From an uncultured Pseudomonadales bacterium (GTDB lineage: Bacteria > Pseudomonadota > Gammaproteobacteria > Pseudomonadales > Porticoccaceae), in contig CALSRZ010000004.1 in NCBI GenBank assembly GCA_943788895.1, positions 148,748-212,747 of the forward strand: a stretch of 64,000 nucleotides of DNA. Reading direction: 5' to 3'. A program made the translations under genes and the position numbers. Positions 8,305-18,360 of this stretch are shown piece after piece (position 1 is the stretch's first letter; each line of letters begins with the position of its first letter). Under the pieces are notes generated by a model. The model was not told the origin of the DNA. It made no database searches and saw nothing but the letters and a program-made list of their open reading frames with translations.

Positions 8305-11300
8305 ATGGATGTGAAAAAAAATATCGGCAGGAAAGAGCTGGAAGCAATTTTAAGGTCCGTTGCCGCGGATAAGCTGGATTCCGAACGGGCAGCGGAGTTT
8401 CTCAACTTTATTACCAATGCTATGCATTTTTACCCGGACGCAGAGTATCTGTCGCGCCCGGCAGAAGAGATATTTTATAATATCTACGGCCTGTTTGAGT
8501 TTGCCGAAAACGGCGCTCATGAACAGTCGCCCAGCCAGGCTCGGGTAAAGGCGTTTAATCCCCAGCCCGAGGTCGATGGTTGGGGCAGTCAAAATACCAT
8601 TATCTATATTAACCAGCGGGATATGCCATTCTTGGTTGATTCGCTGCGTATGGCGCTCAACCGCCGTGGCTTAAATATCTTTACCCTGCAGAGTAATCCG
8701 ATCTGGGTGCTGCGCGATAGCAGCGACAAACTGACCGCTAGCCACAGATCCTATATAGAGGATGCACAGCGCGAAGCCTTTATTAATATAGAAGTGGATA
8801 TTCACCGCGATACCGAGCTCGGCGAGTTGGAGCGCGATCTGCTCGCGGTTCTCGATGATGTGCAGACTGTTGTCGATGATTTTGATCCGATGCGCCTGCG
8901 CGCCGGTGAGCTACTTGAGGAGCTCACTACCACAGCCGCCCATGTTCCCGGTGCCGCTGAGTCACTGGAGTTCCTGCGCTGGATTTACAATGGCTATTTT
9001 ACCTTTCTCGGCGCTGTCGAATTTGATCTGGTCGAGGGCAATAGCGATCTCTACTTGCGCGAGCAGCCCGGCAGCCGTCTCGGCCTATTGCAAAAGTACA
9101 GTGGCGATACTCGCGAGCAGGAGATTAAAAAATTAAACCCCGGTGTTATTTCTCTCTATCAGGGCGACGATATTTTAACCTTCACTAAATCCTCGAAGCG
9201 CTCGCGGGTTCACCGCGATGTCTACTCCGATTATCTGGTGGTCAAGCGCTTTAATGATCAGCAGGAGGCCATAGGTGAGGTGCGTTTCCTCGGCCTCTAC
9301 ACCTCCCAGTTTTACTCTTACAGTCCGCGACGCATTCCTATACTGCGCGAAAAGGTCAACTGGGTTATGGAAGACTGTGGTTTTGATAAAAACAGCCACG
9401 ACGGTAAAACCCTGCAGACCATTCTCGATTTTCATCCCCGCGATGAGTTGTTTCATCTGAGCCGTGAAGAGCTGGCTGATACTGCTATGGGTATCTGGCA
9501 GATTCAGGAACGCCGGGTGATTAAAGTCTTTATGCATGCCGACCCCTTCGATAAATTTGTCAGCTGCATTGTCTATCTGCCCAGAGAGTCATTTAACACC
9601 GCGGCACGACTCAAGATTCAGCAGGCAATTGCTGTGGAGCTGGATGCCGAAGAGAGCGAATTTACCACCCAGTTCCTACCCGAATCGGTACTGGTGCGTA
9701 TCTATCTGGTCTATCAGCTGCGGAGTAAAAAATACCTCCAGGTTGAATGTCAGCAGCTTGAATCTCTGGTTGCCAATATTACTCGGGATTGGAGTGATGG
9801 TTTTGCCCAGGAGGCGTTGGTCTATTGGGGAGAGCGTGATGGACGTGCCCTGGGGCGACAATTTCAGCGCGCCTTTCCCGCCGCTTACCGAGATCTATAC
9901 AGGCCACTGCAAGCGATCGCCGATGTAGTGCTGATCGATGAGCTTGAAGATGTCGGTGAGCTGGGTATTGTTTTTAATGATCTCGACGGCGAGGAAAATA
10001 ATTTCCTGCAACTTAAACTTTTTCATTTGGATTCCCCTCTGGAACTGTCGGATATGATTCCAATGCTTGAGAACCTCGGTTTTCGGGTGATGGTTGAGCA
10101 TCCCTATCTGATTAAACCCGAGGCGGGAAGTCAGGTCTGGCTGCAGGATTTTCGCGTCTCATTTTCCCTGGATGTGAATGTCGATGTCTCGGCAGTGCAG
10201 GGCAGTTTTAAAGATGCTCTGCGTGTGGTCTGGCAGGGCGAGGCGGAAAATGACAGCTTTAACCGGCTGGTGATTGGCGCGCGTTTGGATTGGCGGTCGG
10301 TGGCGATGTTGCGCCTCTATGCCCGCTACCTAAAACAGCTGGGTATTGCCTACAGTCAGGAGTTTATTGCTGACACCCTGGCGCGTCATCTGGATATTAC
10401 GCGCAATCTAGTGGCGCTGTTTAAGAGTTATTTTGATCCCCGTTACGCGGTGGAAAGCAGTCGCAGTGATCGTTCTGTCGGGCTCTCGGAGAAGATTTCA
10501 CAGGCGCTGGATAAGGTTGAAAATATCAGTGAGGATATTGTTCTGCGCGGCTATCTTGAGGTTGTTGAAGCGACCTTGCGAACTAACTTTTTTCAGGGCT
10601 TCGAGGATGGCAGTTCGAAGTCTTATATCTCGGTCAAACTTGAGGCGGGGAAGATTTCCCTGGCGCCCAAACCGCGCCCTGCATATGAAATATTTGTCTA
10701 CTCTCCAAGGGTAGAGGGCGTCCATTTGCGCGGCGGTAAAGTGGCGCGCGGTGGTTTGCGCTGGTCCGACCGCCTGGAAGATTATCGCACCGAGGTGCTC
10801 GGTCTGGTTAAAGCCCAGCAGGTTAAGAATGCAGTGATTGTACCCACTGGTGCCAAAGGTGGTTTTGTCGCTAAGCAGGCAGATATGGCGGCCGGTCGTG
10901 AGGCTTGGCTGCAAGAGGGTATTTCCAGTTATATGCTCTATATTCAGGCGCTCATGGATATTAGCGACAACCTGATCGAGGGTGAAGTGGTTGCCCCATA
11001 CAACGTAGTGCGGCGCGATGCTGACGACCCCTATTTGGTGGTTGCGGCGGATAAGGGTACAGCGACATTTTCGGATATCGCCAATGAGATATCAGAAGCC
11101 AATAACTTCTGGCTCGGCGATGCCTTCGCGTCTGGCGGTGGCAATGGTTACGACCACAAAGCCATGGGCATTACCGCTCGCGGTGCCTGGATTGCGGTGC
11201 AACGGCATTTTCACGAGATTGGTGTGGATATACAGCGCGAAGATTTTACTGTTGTCGGTATTGGCGATATGGGCGGCGATGTATTTGGCAATGGTATGTT

Positions 11301-13161
11301 GCTCTCGAAGACCATCCAGCTAGTTGCGGCATTTAATCATCTGCATATCTTTATCGATCCTAACCCGAATGCGGCGACGACCTTTATCGAGCGCCAGCGG
11401 CTCTTTGAAACCCCACGCAGTACTTGGGATGATTTTGATAAGTCTCTGCTCTCTGAGGGTGGGGTGGTGTTCTCGCGCAAGGCAAAATCCCTGAATTTAA
11501 ATCCGCAGATTAAGGCGCGCTTTAATATTCAGCGCGACAAGATTACGCCGACAGAATTGATCGAAGCAATTTTGCGCTCGCGGGTCGATCTTATTTGGAA
11601 TGGAGGTATTGGTACCTATATTAAAGCTTCCTCAGAGAGCAATGCTGAGGTCGGCGATCGCGCTAACGACGGTTTGCGGATCAATGGTCGCGACCTCAAT
11701 TGCCGGGTATTTGGCGAGGGTGGCAATCTCGGCCTGACCCAGCGTGGGCGCATCGAGTACTGCCTGCGTGGCGGTATCTGTAATACCGACTTTATCGACA
11801 ATGCGGCGGGTGTCGACTGCTCTGATCATGAAGTAAATATCAAAATTCTACTCAACGAGAAAGTCCGTGATGGTGCGCTGAGTGCTGAGGATCGCAATCA
11901 CTTTTTAGCCTCGATGACCGACAGTGTCGCTGAATTAGTGCTGCACAATAATCTTCGCCAGACTCAGGCCATTAGCTTGGCGATGCATCGTAGTGACCAG
12001 CAATACGCTGAGTACCAACGCTTTATGGCTTGGCTGGAAAGTAGCGATAAGCTGGATCGGGAATTGGAATTCCTGCCCACCGATGAGCAGCTTAACGACC
12101 GGGTCAGTCGCGGTCAGCCGATCTGGACGCGCCCGGAACTGGCGGTCTTAATCTGTTATTCAAAGGTTGTATTAAAAGAGGCTTTGCTGGAGGCTGATTT
12201 ACTCGATGATCAGGTATTGGCCGAGTCGGTCAATCGCGCATTTCCAGCTCAGTTGGTTGAAAACTATGCCGCGGATGTCGCTGTGCATCAGTTGCGCCGC
12301 GAGATAGCCGCGACACAGTTAGCCAATGATATGGTCGACCGGGTTGGCTTTACCTTCTTTTTTCGGCAGATGGAGTCTACAGGTGCCAGTGGCGCAGATA
12401 TTGTGCGTGCCTTTTGCATCAGTATGCATATTCTCGACATAGATAAACTCTGGCTGCAAATTGAAAACAGCCAGGATAATTTGTCAGCCACTGTGAGGTT
12501 GGATCTGCTGCATATTTTAATGCGTGTGGTGCGCCGCTCAAGTCGCTGGCTACTGCGCAATAGACGTTTGAATCTTCACTGCAGTGAGATGATCGAGGCT
12601 ATGACAGGCCCTACCCAGTCAGTGTTAGAGAACTTGTCGACACTGCATGATTCTGAGTGGATAAAGTTATGGAGTGACGAGAAATCTCTGCTCGAGAACA
12701 TGGGCGTGGAGGAGCAGATGGCGTCGAGACTCGCTGCCGCCGACAGCATGTTTCTTACTGTAGGCATAGTCGAGATGGCGTTGCGTTTACAACGGCCGGC
12801 AGAGTTGGTGGCGCGATTGGCCTTTAAGCTTGGCGAGCATCTGTCACTGGATTGGTTTATGTCGCAGATAGTCGGTTTACAGCCGCAAAATCGCTGGCAG
12901 GATTTAGCCCGCGAATCCTATGTCGATGATCTTGAAAGTCAGCGTCGCCAATTGACTGGCTGCTTGCTGGAGGGGCATGATTCTGAGGAGATTGAGGCGT
13001 TGTTTGCCAACTGGCAGACTCAGCAGTCGATGTTGATTAGCCGCTGGAAAACCATGGTTGTTGAATTGCGTAGGGCTACTCCCGACTTTGCGATGGTCTC
13101 TGTGGCACTGCGAGAACTTTCCGATCTGGTGCAGTCGTCGGTGGATGCTGGTCGTTCCTAA
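8305..13161 (+). CDS. gdhB: NAD-specific glutamate dehydrogenase, large (GDH-180) type
   Basis: About 1,618 residues, the normal size of the giant NAD-dependent glutamate dehydrogenases (oxidative deamination of glutamate to 2-oxoglutarate and ammonia). A regulatory ACT-like N-terminal half is followed by the catalytic core near residues 800-1200: LRGGKVARGGLRWSDR, then the lysine motif PTGAKGGF, and the nucleotide-binding stretch GIGDMGGDVFGNGMLLS. I prefer the ATG at 8305; an in-frame TTG at 8290 would add five residues, but AGGT at 8287-8290 overlaps that codon. The gene is intact despite its length, in contrast to frameshifted genes elsewhere in the window. Role: glutamate catabolism, feeding carbon into the TCA cycle. 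Confidence 0.95.
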   Translation: MDVKKNIGRKELEAILRSVAADKLDSERAAEFLNFITNAMHFYPDAEYLSRPAEEIFYNIYGLFEFAENGAHEQSPSQARVKAFNPQPEVDGWGSQNTIIYINQRDMPFLVDSLRMALNRRGLNIFTLQSNPIWVLRDSSDKLTASHRSYIEDAQREAFINIEVDIHRDTELGELERDLLAVLDDVQTVVDDFDPMRLRAGELLEELTTTAAHVPGAAESLEFLRWIYNGYFTFLGAVEFDLVEGNSDLYLREQPGSRLGLLQKYSGDTREQEIKKLNPGVISLYQGDDILTFTKSSKRSRVHRDVYSDYLVVKRFNDQQEAIGEVRFLGLYTSQFYSYSPRRIPILREKVNWVMEDCGFDKNSHDGKTLQTILDFHPRDELFHLSREELADTAMGIWQIQERRVIKVFMHADPFDKFVSCIVYLPRESFNTAARLKIQQAIAVELDAEESEFTTQFLPESVLVRIYLVYQLRSKKYLQVECQQLESLVANITRDWSDGFAQEALVYWGERDGRALGRQFQRAFPAAYRDLYRPLQAIADVVLIDELEDVGELGIVFNDLDGEENNFLQLKLFHLDSPLELSDMIPMLENLGFRVMVEHPYLIKPEAGSQVWLQDFRVSFSLDVNVDVSAVQGSFKDALRVVWQGEAENDSFNRLVIGARLDWRSVAMLRLYARYLKQLGIAYSQEFIADTLARHLDITRNLVALFKSYFDPRYAVESSRSDRSVGLSEKISQALDKVENISEDIVLRGYLEVVEATLRTNFFQGFEDGSSKSYISVKLEAGKISLAPKPRPAYEIFVYSPRVEGVHLRGGKVARGGLRWSDRLEDYRTEVLGLVKAQQVKNAVIVPTGAKGGFVAKQADMAAGREAWLQEGISSYMLYIQALMDISDNLIEGEVVAPYNVVRRDADDPYLVVAADKGTATFSDIANEISEANNFWLGDAFASGGGNGYDHKAMGITARGAWIAVQRHFHEIGVDIQREDFTVVGIGDMGGDVFGNGMLLSKTIQLVAAFNHLHIFIDPNPNAATTFIERQRLFETPRSTWDDFDKSLLSEGGVVFSRKAKSLNLNPQIKARFNIQRDKITPTELIEAILRSRVDLIWNGGIGTYIKASSESNAEVGDRANDGLRINGRDLNCRVFGEGGNLGLTQRGRIEYCLRGGICNTDFIDNAAGVDCSDHEVNIKILLNEKVRDGALSAEDRNHFLASMTDSVAELVLHNNLRQTQAISLAMHRSDQQYAEYQRFMAWLESSDKLDRELEFLPTDEQLNDRVSRGQPIWTRPELAVLICYSKVVLKEALLEADLLDDQVLAESVNRAFPAQLVENYAADVAVHQLRREIAATQLANDMVDRVGFTFFFRQMESTGASGADIVRAFCISMHILDIDKLWLQIENSQDNLSATVRLDLLHILMRVVRRSSRWLLRNRRLNLHCSEMIEAMTGPTQSVLENLSTLHDSEWIKLWSDEKSLLENMGVEEQMASRLAAADSMFLTVGIVEMALRLQRPAELVARLAFKLGEHLSLDWFMSQIVGLQPQNRWQDLARESYVDDLESQRRQLTGCLLEGHDSEEIEALFANWQTQQSMLISRWKTMVVELRRATPDFAMVSVALRELSDLVQSSVDAGRS

Positions 13162-13276
13162 TCCGCCGCCTTCGCCTAGCCATTGGTGAATAGATATTGT
13201 GGAGTTTGCTATGATGATATCAATAGCCCTTGATAGAATTAGTCTACACTGATGGTTCGGCGTTTGAGGAAATGCA

Positions 13277-13298
13277 AAGGCTTTACAATACAAGCCTT
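13277..13298. promoter_or_regulatory. 22-bp dyad upstream of the H-NOX gene
   Basis: AAGGCTT (13277-13283) and AAGCCTT (13292-13298) form a perfect 7-bp inverted repeat around TACAATAC, ending 22 bp before the H-NOX ATG. It could be an operator for an unknown regulator or a leader hairpin. It does not match the NsrR, FNR/DNR or NorR consensus sequences that I know for NO-responsive genes. Nothing else is identifiable in the 159-bp gap after the glutamate dehydrogenase. Confidence 0.35.
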
Positions 13299-13320
13299 AT
13301 AGATAAACGGAATCTGAACT

Positions 13321-13890
13321 ATGAAAGGGATGCTCTTTACATCGTTTCTGTATCTGGTTGAAGAACAGTACGGGCTCGAGATGGTCGATGAGGTGCTTGC
13401 CGAGGCCGCACCGGCAAGTGGTGGTGTCTATACAACGGTAGGCAATTATGATCACAATGAGCTGATCGATATGATTGTAGTACTGAGCAAAAAGATTAAT
13501 GTCTCGGTGGTGCATCTGACCAAAACCTTCGGTATGTATCTTTTTGCCGAACTGATCGCCGCCTATCCGCAGTGGATTGATGGTCTGAATTCCTCTTTTG
13601 CGCTTCTCCATAAGGTCGATGGCTTTATTCACGGTGAAGTGAAAAAGCTCTACCCGGATGCCTCGCCGCCAAAATTTCAATGCACGGACTACACAGATAC
13701 CAGTATGGAAGTTATCTATCAGTCGCCACGCTGCTTAGGTGATGTAGCTGAGGGGCTTATTCAGGGCTGTGCGGCCTATTATGGAGAGAAAATACTGGTG
13801 CGCCGTGAAAGCCTCGATGACAAGAGTGGATCTACAGAACGCTTTCTGTTGACACTAATTGAAAGTGACGCAAAATCTGAAACTGCTTAG
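13321..13890 (+). CDS. hnox: stand-alone H-NOX (haem NO-binding) sensor protein
   Basis: 189 residues, a full-length H-NOX (HNOB) domain. The proximal haem ligand is His104 (FIHGEVKKLYPDA) and the haem-propionate motif YxSxR is Y133-Q-S135-P-R137. The position equivalent to the distal Tyr of O2-binding H-NOX proteins (five residues after the Arg) is Val142, which predicts an apolar pocket that binds NO rather than O2. H-NOX proteins usually regulate a histidine kinase or diguanylate cyclase encoded next door; none is here: upstream is glutamate dehydrogenase and downstream, convergent, is the sulfhydrylase. Its output partner must be elsewhere or is novel. C-terminal residues after about 172 are polar and probably flexible. 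Confidence 0.92.
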   Translation: MKGMLFTSFLYLVEEQYGLEMVDEVLAEAAPASGGVYTTVGNYDHNELIDMIVVLSKKINVSVVHLTKTFGMYLFAELIAAYPQWIDGLNSSFALLHKVDGFIHGEVKKLYPDASPPKFQCTDYTDTSMEVIYQSPRCLGDVAEGLIQGCAAYYGEKILVRRESLDDKSGSTERFLLTLIESDAKSETA

Positions 13891-13899
13891 TGACTATTA

Positions 13900-13931
13900 G
13901 CTCTGGCAGCAAATTATTCTGCTGCCAGAGC
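13900..13931. terminator. bidirectional hairpin between convergent H-NOX and metY genes
   Basis: GCTCTGGCAGCA (13900-13911) and TGCTGCCAGAGC (13920-13931) form a perfect 12-bp stem with an 8-nt loop, 10 bp after the H-NOX stop. There is no long T-run on either side, so intrinsic termination would be weak, but the position and stem strength fit a shared transcript end. Confidence 0.6.
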
Positions 13932-13965
13932 CTCTCTAGGAAAGCTCTCTAGGAAAACTCTCTAA
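13932..13965. repeat. short tandem repeat, about 13-bp unit, 2.6 copies
   Basis: CTCTCTAGGAAA is repeated at 13932-13943 and 13945-13956, followed by CTCTCTAA (958-965), filling the space between the hairpin and the metY stop codon. Similar short tandem repeats occur beside pyrDK (27712) and near tetR (58868). Confidence 0.7.
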
Positions 13966-15234
13966 TCAAGAAGTGGCTTTTAACGCCTGTTCAATATCGG
14001 CAAGAATATCTTCAGCATGTTCAATACCAACCGAGATACGCACCAGATCAGAGCTAACACCTGCGCGAGCCAATTCTTCCTCATCCAGTTGACGGTGAGT
14101 TGTGCTGGCGGGATGACAGGCAAGACTCTTGGCATCACCAATATTGACCAGACGTTTGATCATCTGCAGAGCATCAATAAATGCTGCGCCGGCAGTTTCA
14201 CCACCTTTAATTCCAAAGCTGATAATTGATGAAGGTTTTCCAGAGCTGATGCGTTTAGCCAGATCAAAATATTTATCACTGGGCAATCCAGCATAGTTAA
14301 CCCAACTGACCAACTCGTGACTTTCCAGATAGCTGGCAACCTTCATGGCATTTTCAACATGACGATCCATGCGCAGTGCCAGTGTTTCGAGACCCTGAAG
14401 AATTAAAAACGCATTAAAGGGTGAAATTGCCGCTCCCATATTGCGCAGCGGGACTACTCGGGCACGACCAATAAAGGGTGCGTCGAAGGCGTCGGCGTAG
14501 ACCACACCGTGGTAGGAGGGATCTGGCGTATTAAACTGTGGGAAACGTGGGTTATCTTTCCAGGTAAAGTTGCCGCTATCGATAATAATTCCGCCGATAC
14601 TGGTACCGTGGCCGCCAATATACTTGGTGAGTGAGTGCACTACGATATCCGCGCCATGCTCAAATGGGCGGCAGAGGTAGGGTGTGGCAACCGTGTTATC
14701 GACAATAAGTGGCAGGCCGTGGCTGTGGGCCATGGCCGACAGCGCATCTATATCGACAATATTGCCTGCAGGATTGCCAATGGACTCACAGAAAACCGCT
14801 TTGGTGTTATCGTCGATCAGTGCTTCGAGAGCAGCTATATCGTCACCGGAGGCCATGCGCACTTCGATACCCTGTTGCGGTAGCGTGTGGGCAAACAGGT
14901 TGTAGCTGCCACCGTAAAGCTGGCTGACACTAACCATATTGTCACCGGCGCGACACAGAGTCTGTATCGAGGCTGTGATTGCCGCCATACCCGAGGCCAT
15001 ACAGAGGCCGGCAACGCCGCCTTCCATGGCTGCAACGCGCTGCTCGAGCACATCGCAGGTCGGATTCATTATTCGTGAATAAATATTGCCCGCTTCAGCA
15101 AGGTTAAACAGATCGGCACCATGTTGTGTGTCGCGAAAACTGTAAGAGGTGGTTTGGTAGATAGGCACGGCCACTGCACGAGTGGTTGGATCATCGCTAA
15201 ATCCAGCATGGATTGCCTGAGTTTCAAGTTTCAT
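13966..15234 (-). CDS. metY: O-acetylhomoserine aminocarboxypropyltransferase (sulfhydrylase)
   Basis: 422 residues, a Cys/Met metabolism PLP enzyme of the MetY type (longer than the MetB/MetC group of about 390). The PLP lysine lies in VHSLTKYIGGHG and the N-terminal ETQAIHAGF and YSRIMNPT motifs are present. It makes homocysteine directly from O-acetylhomoserine and sulfide in the cytoplasm. It is 92 bp downstream of the glucosylglycerate phosphorylase on the same strand, but with no metabolic link, so co-transcription is uncertain. Intact. Confidence 0.94.
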   Translation of the reverse strand: MKLETQAIHAGFSDDPTTRAVAVPIYQTTSYSFRDTQHGADLFNLAEAGNIYSRIMNPTCDVLEQRVAAMEGGVAGLCMASGMAAITASIQTLCRAGDNMVSVSQLYGGSYNLFAHTLPQQGIEVRMASGDDIAALEALIDDNTKAVFCESIGNPAGNIVDIDALSAMAHSHGLPLIVDNTVATPYLCRPFEHGADIVVHSLTKYIGGHGTSIGGIIIDSGNFTWKDNPRFPQFNTPDPSYHGVVYADAFDAPFIGRARVVPLRNMGAAISPFNAFLILQGLETLALRMDRHVENAMKVASYLESHELVSWVNYAGLPSDKYFDLAKRISSGKPSSIISFGIKGGETAGAAFIDALQMIKRLVNIGDAKSLACHPASTTHRQLDEEELARAGVSSDLVRISVGIEHAEDILADIEQALKATS

Positions 15235-15326
15235 AATCTGCTTATTCCTATTGTCAGGTTTATTTTTTTAATTGTTAGGTGAAAATTTGTTGCCGTAGTT
15301 TTACCCAACTTTTACTAAACCTCAAG

Positions 15327-17087
15327 CTATCCATTGACCCGATTAGTAATCCACAGGGTCTGATAGGGTTGCATTTCTATTGATTGCATTCTCTGGTTAC
15401 AGCTGAGCTGGCTGATCAGGTCGGTCCAGTTTTCATTGTCGATCAGATTGATATCCGAGAGATTTAAGCTCTGCACAGAGTCGCTTATATTGCTGACGCA
15501 GAAAATACTCTGCTGGCGATCAATACTCTGCCGCCAGAAACCAAACAGCTTGCTACCCAGATGCAGGGTGAACTGAGTTGCATTGGGGTGGAATGCCGAT
15601 TGCTGGCGACGGATTTCAAGCAGCTCTTTAAGGCCAATAAACACCTGTGATTCATTGCTGCCTGAATCTTCTAGACGGGATTCCAGTTCAGGGTAGTCCC
15701 ATTGATGGCGGTTAATCGCGCGGTTGTGACCGGCGTTTTCAACCCGCTGGTAATCATTTCTGGTGCCTACCAAACTGTGAATATAGATGCCTGGCACACC
15801 TTCCAGGGCGAGCATAATGGCATGGGCACAGATAAACCGTTGCAGCCCCCACTGGTCTGCGCCAGCCTGAGTGCCCTGCAGTGCATCGAACAGCGAAATA
15901 TTAATTTCATAGGGTTTGCTTTTACCCTCGTCGACAGCACGCCAGGAGATACGCCCGCCAAATTGCTGCATGGTTTCAACCAGAGTATTTATCTCACTGT
16001 CATCCAGCAGCCCCTCGGCAGGGCGCAGACCTATACCGTCATGGGAGGCGATAAAATTAAAATAGGCGGTGCCATTGCGTGCTGGCGGCATACTCATCAT
16101 CCACTGCTTAAGATAGTTGCAGTCGCCGGTGACCAATGTGTTGACTAAAAGGGGTGGCAGGGAGAAGTTATAGATCCAGTGGGCTTCATTGGCATTGCCA
16201 AAATAGGCGAGATTTTCGCGATTGGGAATATTGGTTTCGGTAACAATAATAGCGTCGCTCTGCGCCTGTTCAATCAGTGTACGCAACAGGCGAATAACTT
16301 CGTGAGTCTGGTCGAGGTTGATGCATTTAGTGCCGGGTTCCTTCCATAAAAACGCCACTGCATCGAGCCGGAAGATACGCACGCCACTGTCCAGATACTG
16401 ACGGATAATACTGGCAAACTGTTTTAGCACGTCGGGATTGCGGAAGTTGAGATCGACCTGGTCATGGCTAAAGGTACACCAGACATGCTGAATACCATCG
16501 GCCGTTTCAACTTCCCGTAACAGGGGGTTGGTGCGTGGACGAACGACGGCACTGAGATCATCGTCGGGGCTGGCGGTAACAAAAAAGTCGCGACCCGGGT
16601 CGCGGCCATTTACAAAATTATCAAACCAGGGGCTGCGCGCGGAGCAGTGGTTGATAACCAGATCCGACATAAGTTTGTAGTCTGCCGCTATAGATTCAAT
16701 ATCCTTCCAGTCACCCAGGGATTCATTGACACTGGAGTAGTCGAGTACCGAGAAACCATCGTCCGAGGTAAAGGGGTAGAACGGCAGTATATGCACAGCG
16801 TTAATGCTGCCTTTTACCTGTTTGTCGAGAAAGTGTTTGAGGCTGTGAAGGGGCGTTTCACCCTCCTGTAAAATACTATCGCCATAGCTGATTACCAGGC
16901 AGTCACTCTCATCCCAGTGATTTATATAGCGAACCGGCTGCTCGGCGCCGGTCTGTTGCAGGCGCATAATCTCGATAAGGTCGACACTGAGATCCCGGTA
17001 ATCAATACCCTCAACCGTCTCGTAGATAGCTTCAATATGGTGCTTTACGCTATTCAATAGCTGTGTATTTTTCATACTTGGACTCAC
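15327..17087 (-). CDS. GH13_18 phosphorylase, probable glucosylglycerate phosphorylase
   Basis: 586 residues of the sucrose-phosphorylase-like GH13 subfamily 18. Catalytic residues are visible: nucleophile Asp in [12 protein letters not shown], acid/base Glu in IIVTETNIP, and transition-state Asp in [12 protein letters not shown]. Subfamily members split sucrose, glucosylglycerol or glucosylglycerate with phosphate. Because the gene overlaps gpgS (GTGA junction at 17087-17084) and follows a sugar-phosphoglycerate phosphatase, glucosylglycerate is the likely substrate (to alpha-glucose-1-phosphate and D-glycerate), as for E. coli YcjM; this is inferred from context. The ATG at 17075 is an alternative start. 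In the cell it would recycle the solute made by the two upstream genes. Confidence 0.8.
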   Translation of the reverse strand: MSPSMKNTQLLNSVKHHIEAIYETVEGIDYRDLSVDLIEIMRLQQTGAEQPVRYINHWDESDCLVISYGDSILQEGETPLHSLKHFLDKQVKGSINAVHILPFYPFTSDDGFSVLDYSSVNESLGDWKDIESIAADYKLMSDLVINHCSARSPWFDNFVNGRDPGRDFFVTASPDDDLSAVVRPRTNPLLREVETADGIQHVWCTFSHDQVDLNFRNPDVLKQFASIIRQYLDSGVRIFRLDAVAFLWKEPGTKCINLDQTHEVIRLLRTLIEQAQSDAIIVTETNIPNRENLAYFGNANEAHWIYNFSLPPLLVNTLVTGDCNYLKQWMMSMPPARNGTAYFNFIASHDGIGLRPAEGLLDDSEINTLVETMQQFGGRISWRAVDEGKSKPYEINISLFDALQGTQAGADQWGLQRFICAHAIMLALEGVPGIYIHSLVGTRNDYQRVENAGHNRAINRHQWDYPELESRLEDSGSNESQVFIGLKELLEIRRQQSAFHPNATQFTLHLGSKLFGFWRQSIDRQQSIFCVSNISDSVQSLNLSDINLIDNENWTDLISQLSCNQRMQSIEMQPYQTLWITNRVNG

Positions 17088-18310
17088 TGACCGCCAAACT
17101 CAGCCGCATCGGCTTCGACAGCAGCGGTTAACTGCTCGAAAATATCGGGCACGGCACTGATAACCCGGTTCCAGCTGGGAATAAAGGGTTTTTCCATGGG
17201 GCTGTTAAAGAACACCTCGCCGGCTTTAATAATATTTTCGGCAAACATCTCAACGGCTTTTTCCTCTTCGTGAATATCCAGCGTCAGGCCGTTCATAATC
17301 GCATCATTGTGGCAGGTCTCAACTATATCCAGCGCCATGCGAAAGTACGTGGCCTTGAGAGAACGGAAAGCTTCATGGCTAAACACAACCCCCTGAGTGG
17401 CCAGTTTGCGGAACAGTGCCTTGGTGATATCAATCGACATCTTTGACAGACCATCCTGATCATTGTCATAGGATAGATCCTGATGCTTATGGTCATAGTT
17501 GTCGGCAATATCGACTTGGCAAAGCCGGTTGCTGGCAAAGTTACGATGCATCTCTGAGAGTACACCGATTTCCAAACCCCAGTCGCTGGGTATTCGCAGA
17601 TCGCTCAGTACATCGCGACGGAAGGAAAACTCTCCGGCCAGCGGGTATCTAAAGCTGCCCATATAGTTGAGATAATCTGTATGGCCAACGGTTTTCTTCA
17701 GCGCGCTCAACAGGGGAGAGACTAAAAGTCGTGAGACACGACCATTGATTTTGCCATTGGCAACCCGGGCGTAGTAGCCCTTACAGAACTCATAGTTAAA
17801 GCGCGGATTGGCGACCGGGTAGATCAGTCGAGCCAGCAGTTCGCGGTCGTAGGTTGTGATATCACAGTCGTGTAAGGCCACGGATTCCGCCTTGCCCGAT
17901 GCCAGAGTGTAGCCCATGCAGTACCAGACATTGCGTCCCTTACCGAGTTCTTTGGGGGCCAGTCCCAGGGCCTGAAGTTTTGCATCCAGAGCTTTTAGGC
18001 GCGGGCCATCATTCCACAGCACTCTATGATGCTGGGGCAGTTTAGAGAAAAATCCAATCGCCTCGCGATACTGCTGTTGATCGGCGCGATCCAAACCAAT
18101 AATAATCTGGTTGAGATAGGGCACTTCTTTTAAATGCTCAATAATCGCGGGCAGGGCTTCACCCTGAAGTTCCGAGTACAGCGATGGCAAAATTAGTGCC
18201 ATAGGTCTTGTCTTGGAAAACTCCAGAAGTTCCTGTTCCATCACACTCAGCGAACGGTTGGAGAGATTGTGTAAAGTTGTTATCACGCCATTCTGGTGGA
18301 AGTCACCCAT
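17084..18310 (-). CDS. gpgS: glucosyl-3-phosphoglycerate synthase (GT81)
   Basis: 408 residues. Glycosyltransferase family 81 features: the N-terminal nucleotide-sugar fold ([17 protein letters not shown]), the metal-binding DxD-like [15 protein letters not shown], the acceptor-side [13 protein letters not shown] and the conserved [12 protein letters not shown]. The enzyme transfers glucose from a nucleotide sugar to 3-phosphoglycerate, forming glucosyl-3-phosphoglycerate, the committed step to the compatible solute glucosylglycerate. It sits between the phosphatase (50 bp upstream) and the phosphorylase (overlapping), a single operon. Glucosylglycerate is known to accumulate in several bacteria under nitrogen limitation or salt stress. 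Confidence 0.9.
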   Translation of the reverse strand: MGDFHQNGVITTLHNLSNRSLSVMEQELLEFSKTRPMALILPSLYSELQGEALPAIIEHLKEVPYLNQIIIGLDRADQQQYREAIGFFSKLPQHHRVLWNDGPRLKALDAKLQALGLAPKELGKGRNVWYCMGYTLASGKAESVALHDCDITTYDRELLARLIYPVANPRFNYEFCKGYYARVANGKINGRVSRLLVSPLLSALKKTVGHTDYLNYMGSFRYPLAGEFSFRRDVLSDLRIPSDWGLEIGVLSEMHRNFASNRLCQVDIADNYDHKHQDLSYDNDQDGLSKMSIDITKALFRKLATQGVVFSHEAFRSLKATYFRMALDIVETCHNDAIMNGLTLDIHEEEKAVEMFAENIIKAGEVFFNSPMEKPFIPSWNRVISAVPDIFEQLTAAVEADAAEFGGQ

Positions 18311-18360
18311 GTTTAATTCTCTTTTTTATTAATGTTTATCGAACAATTTAATTACGATTT

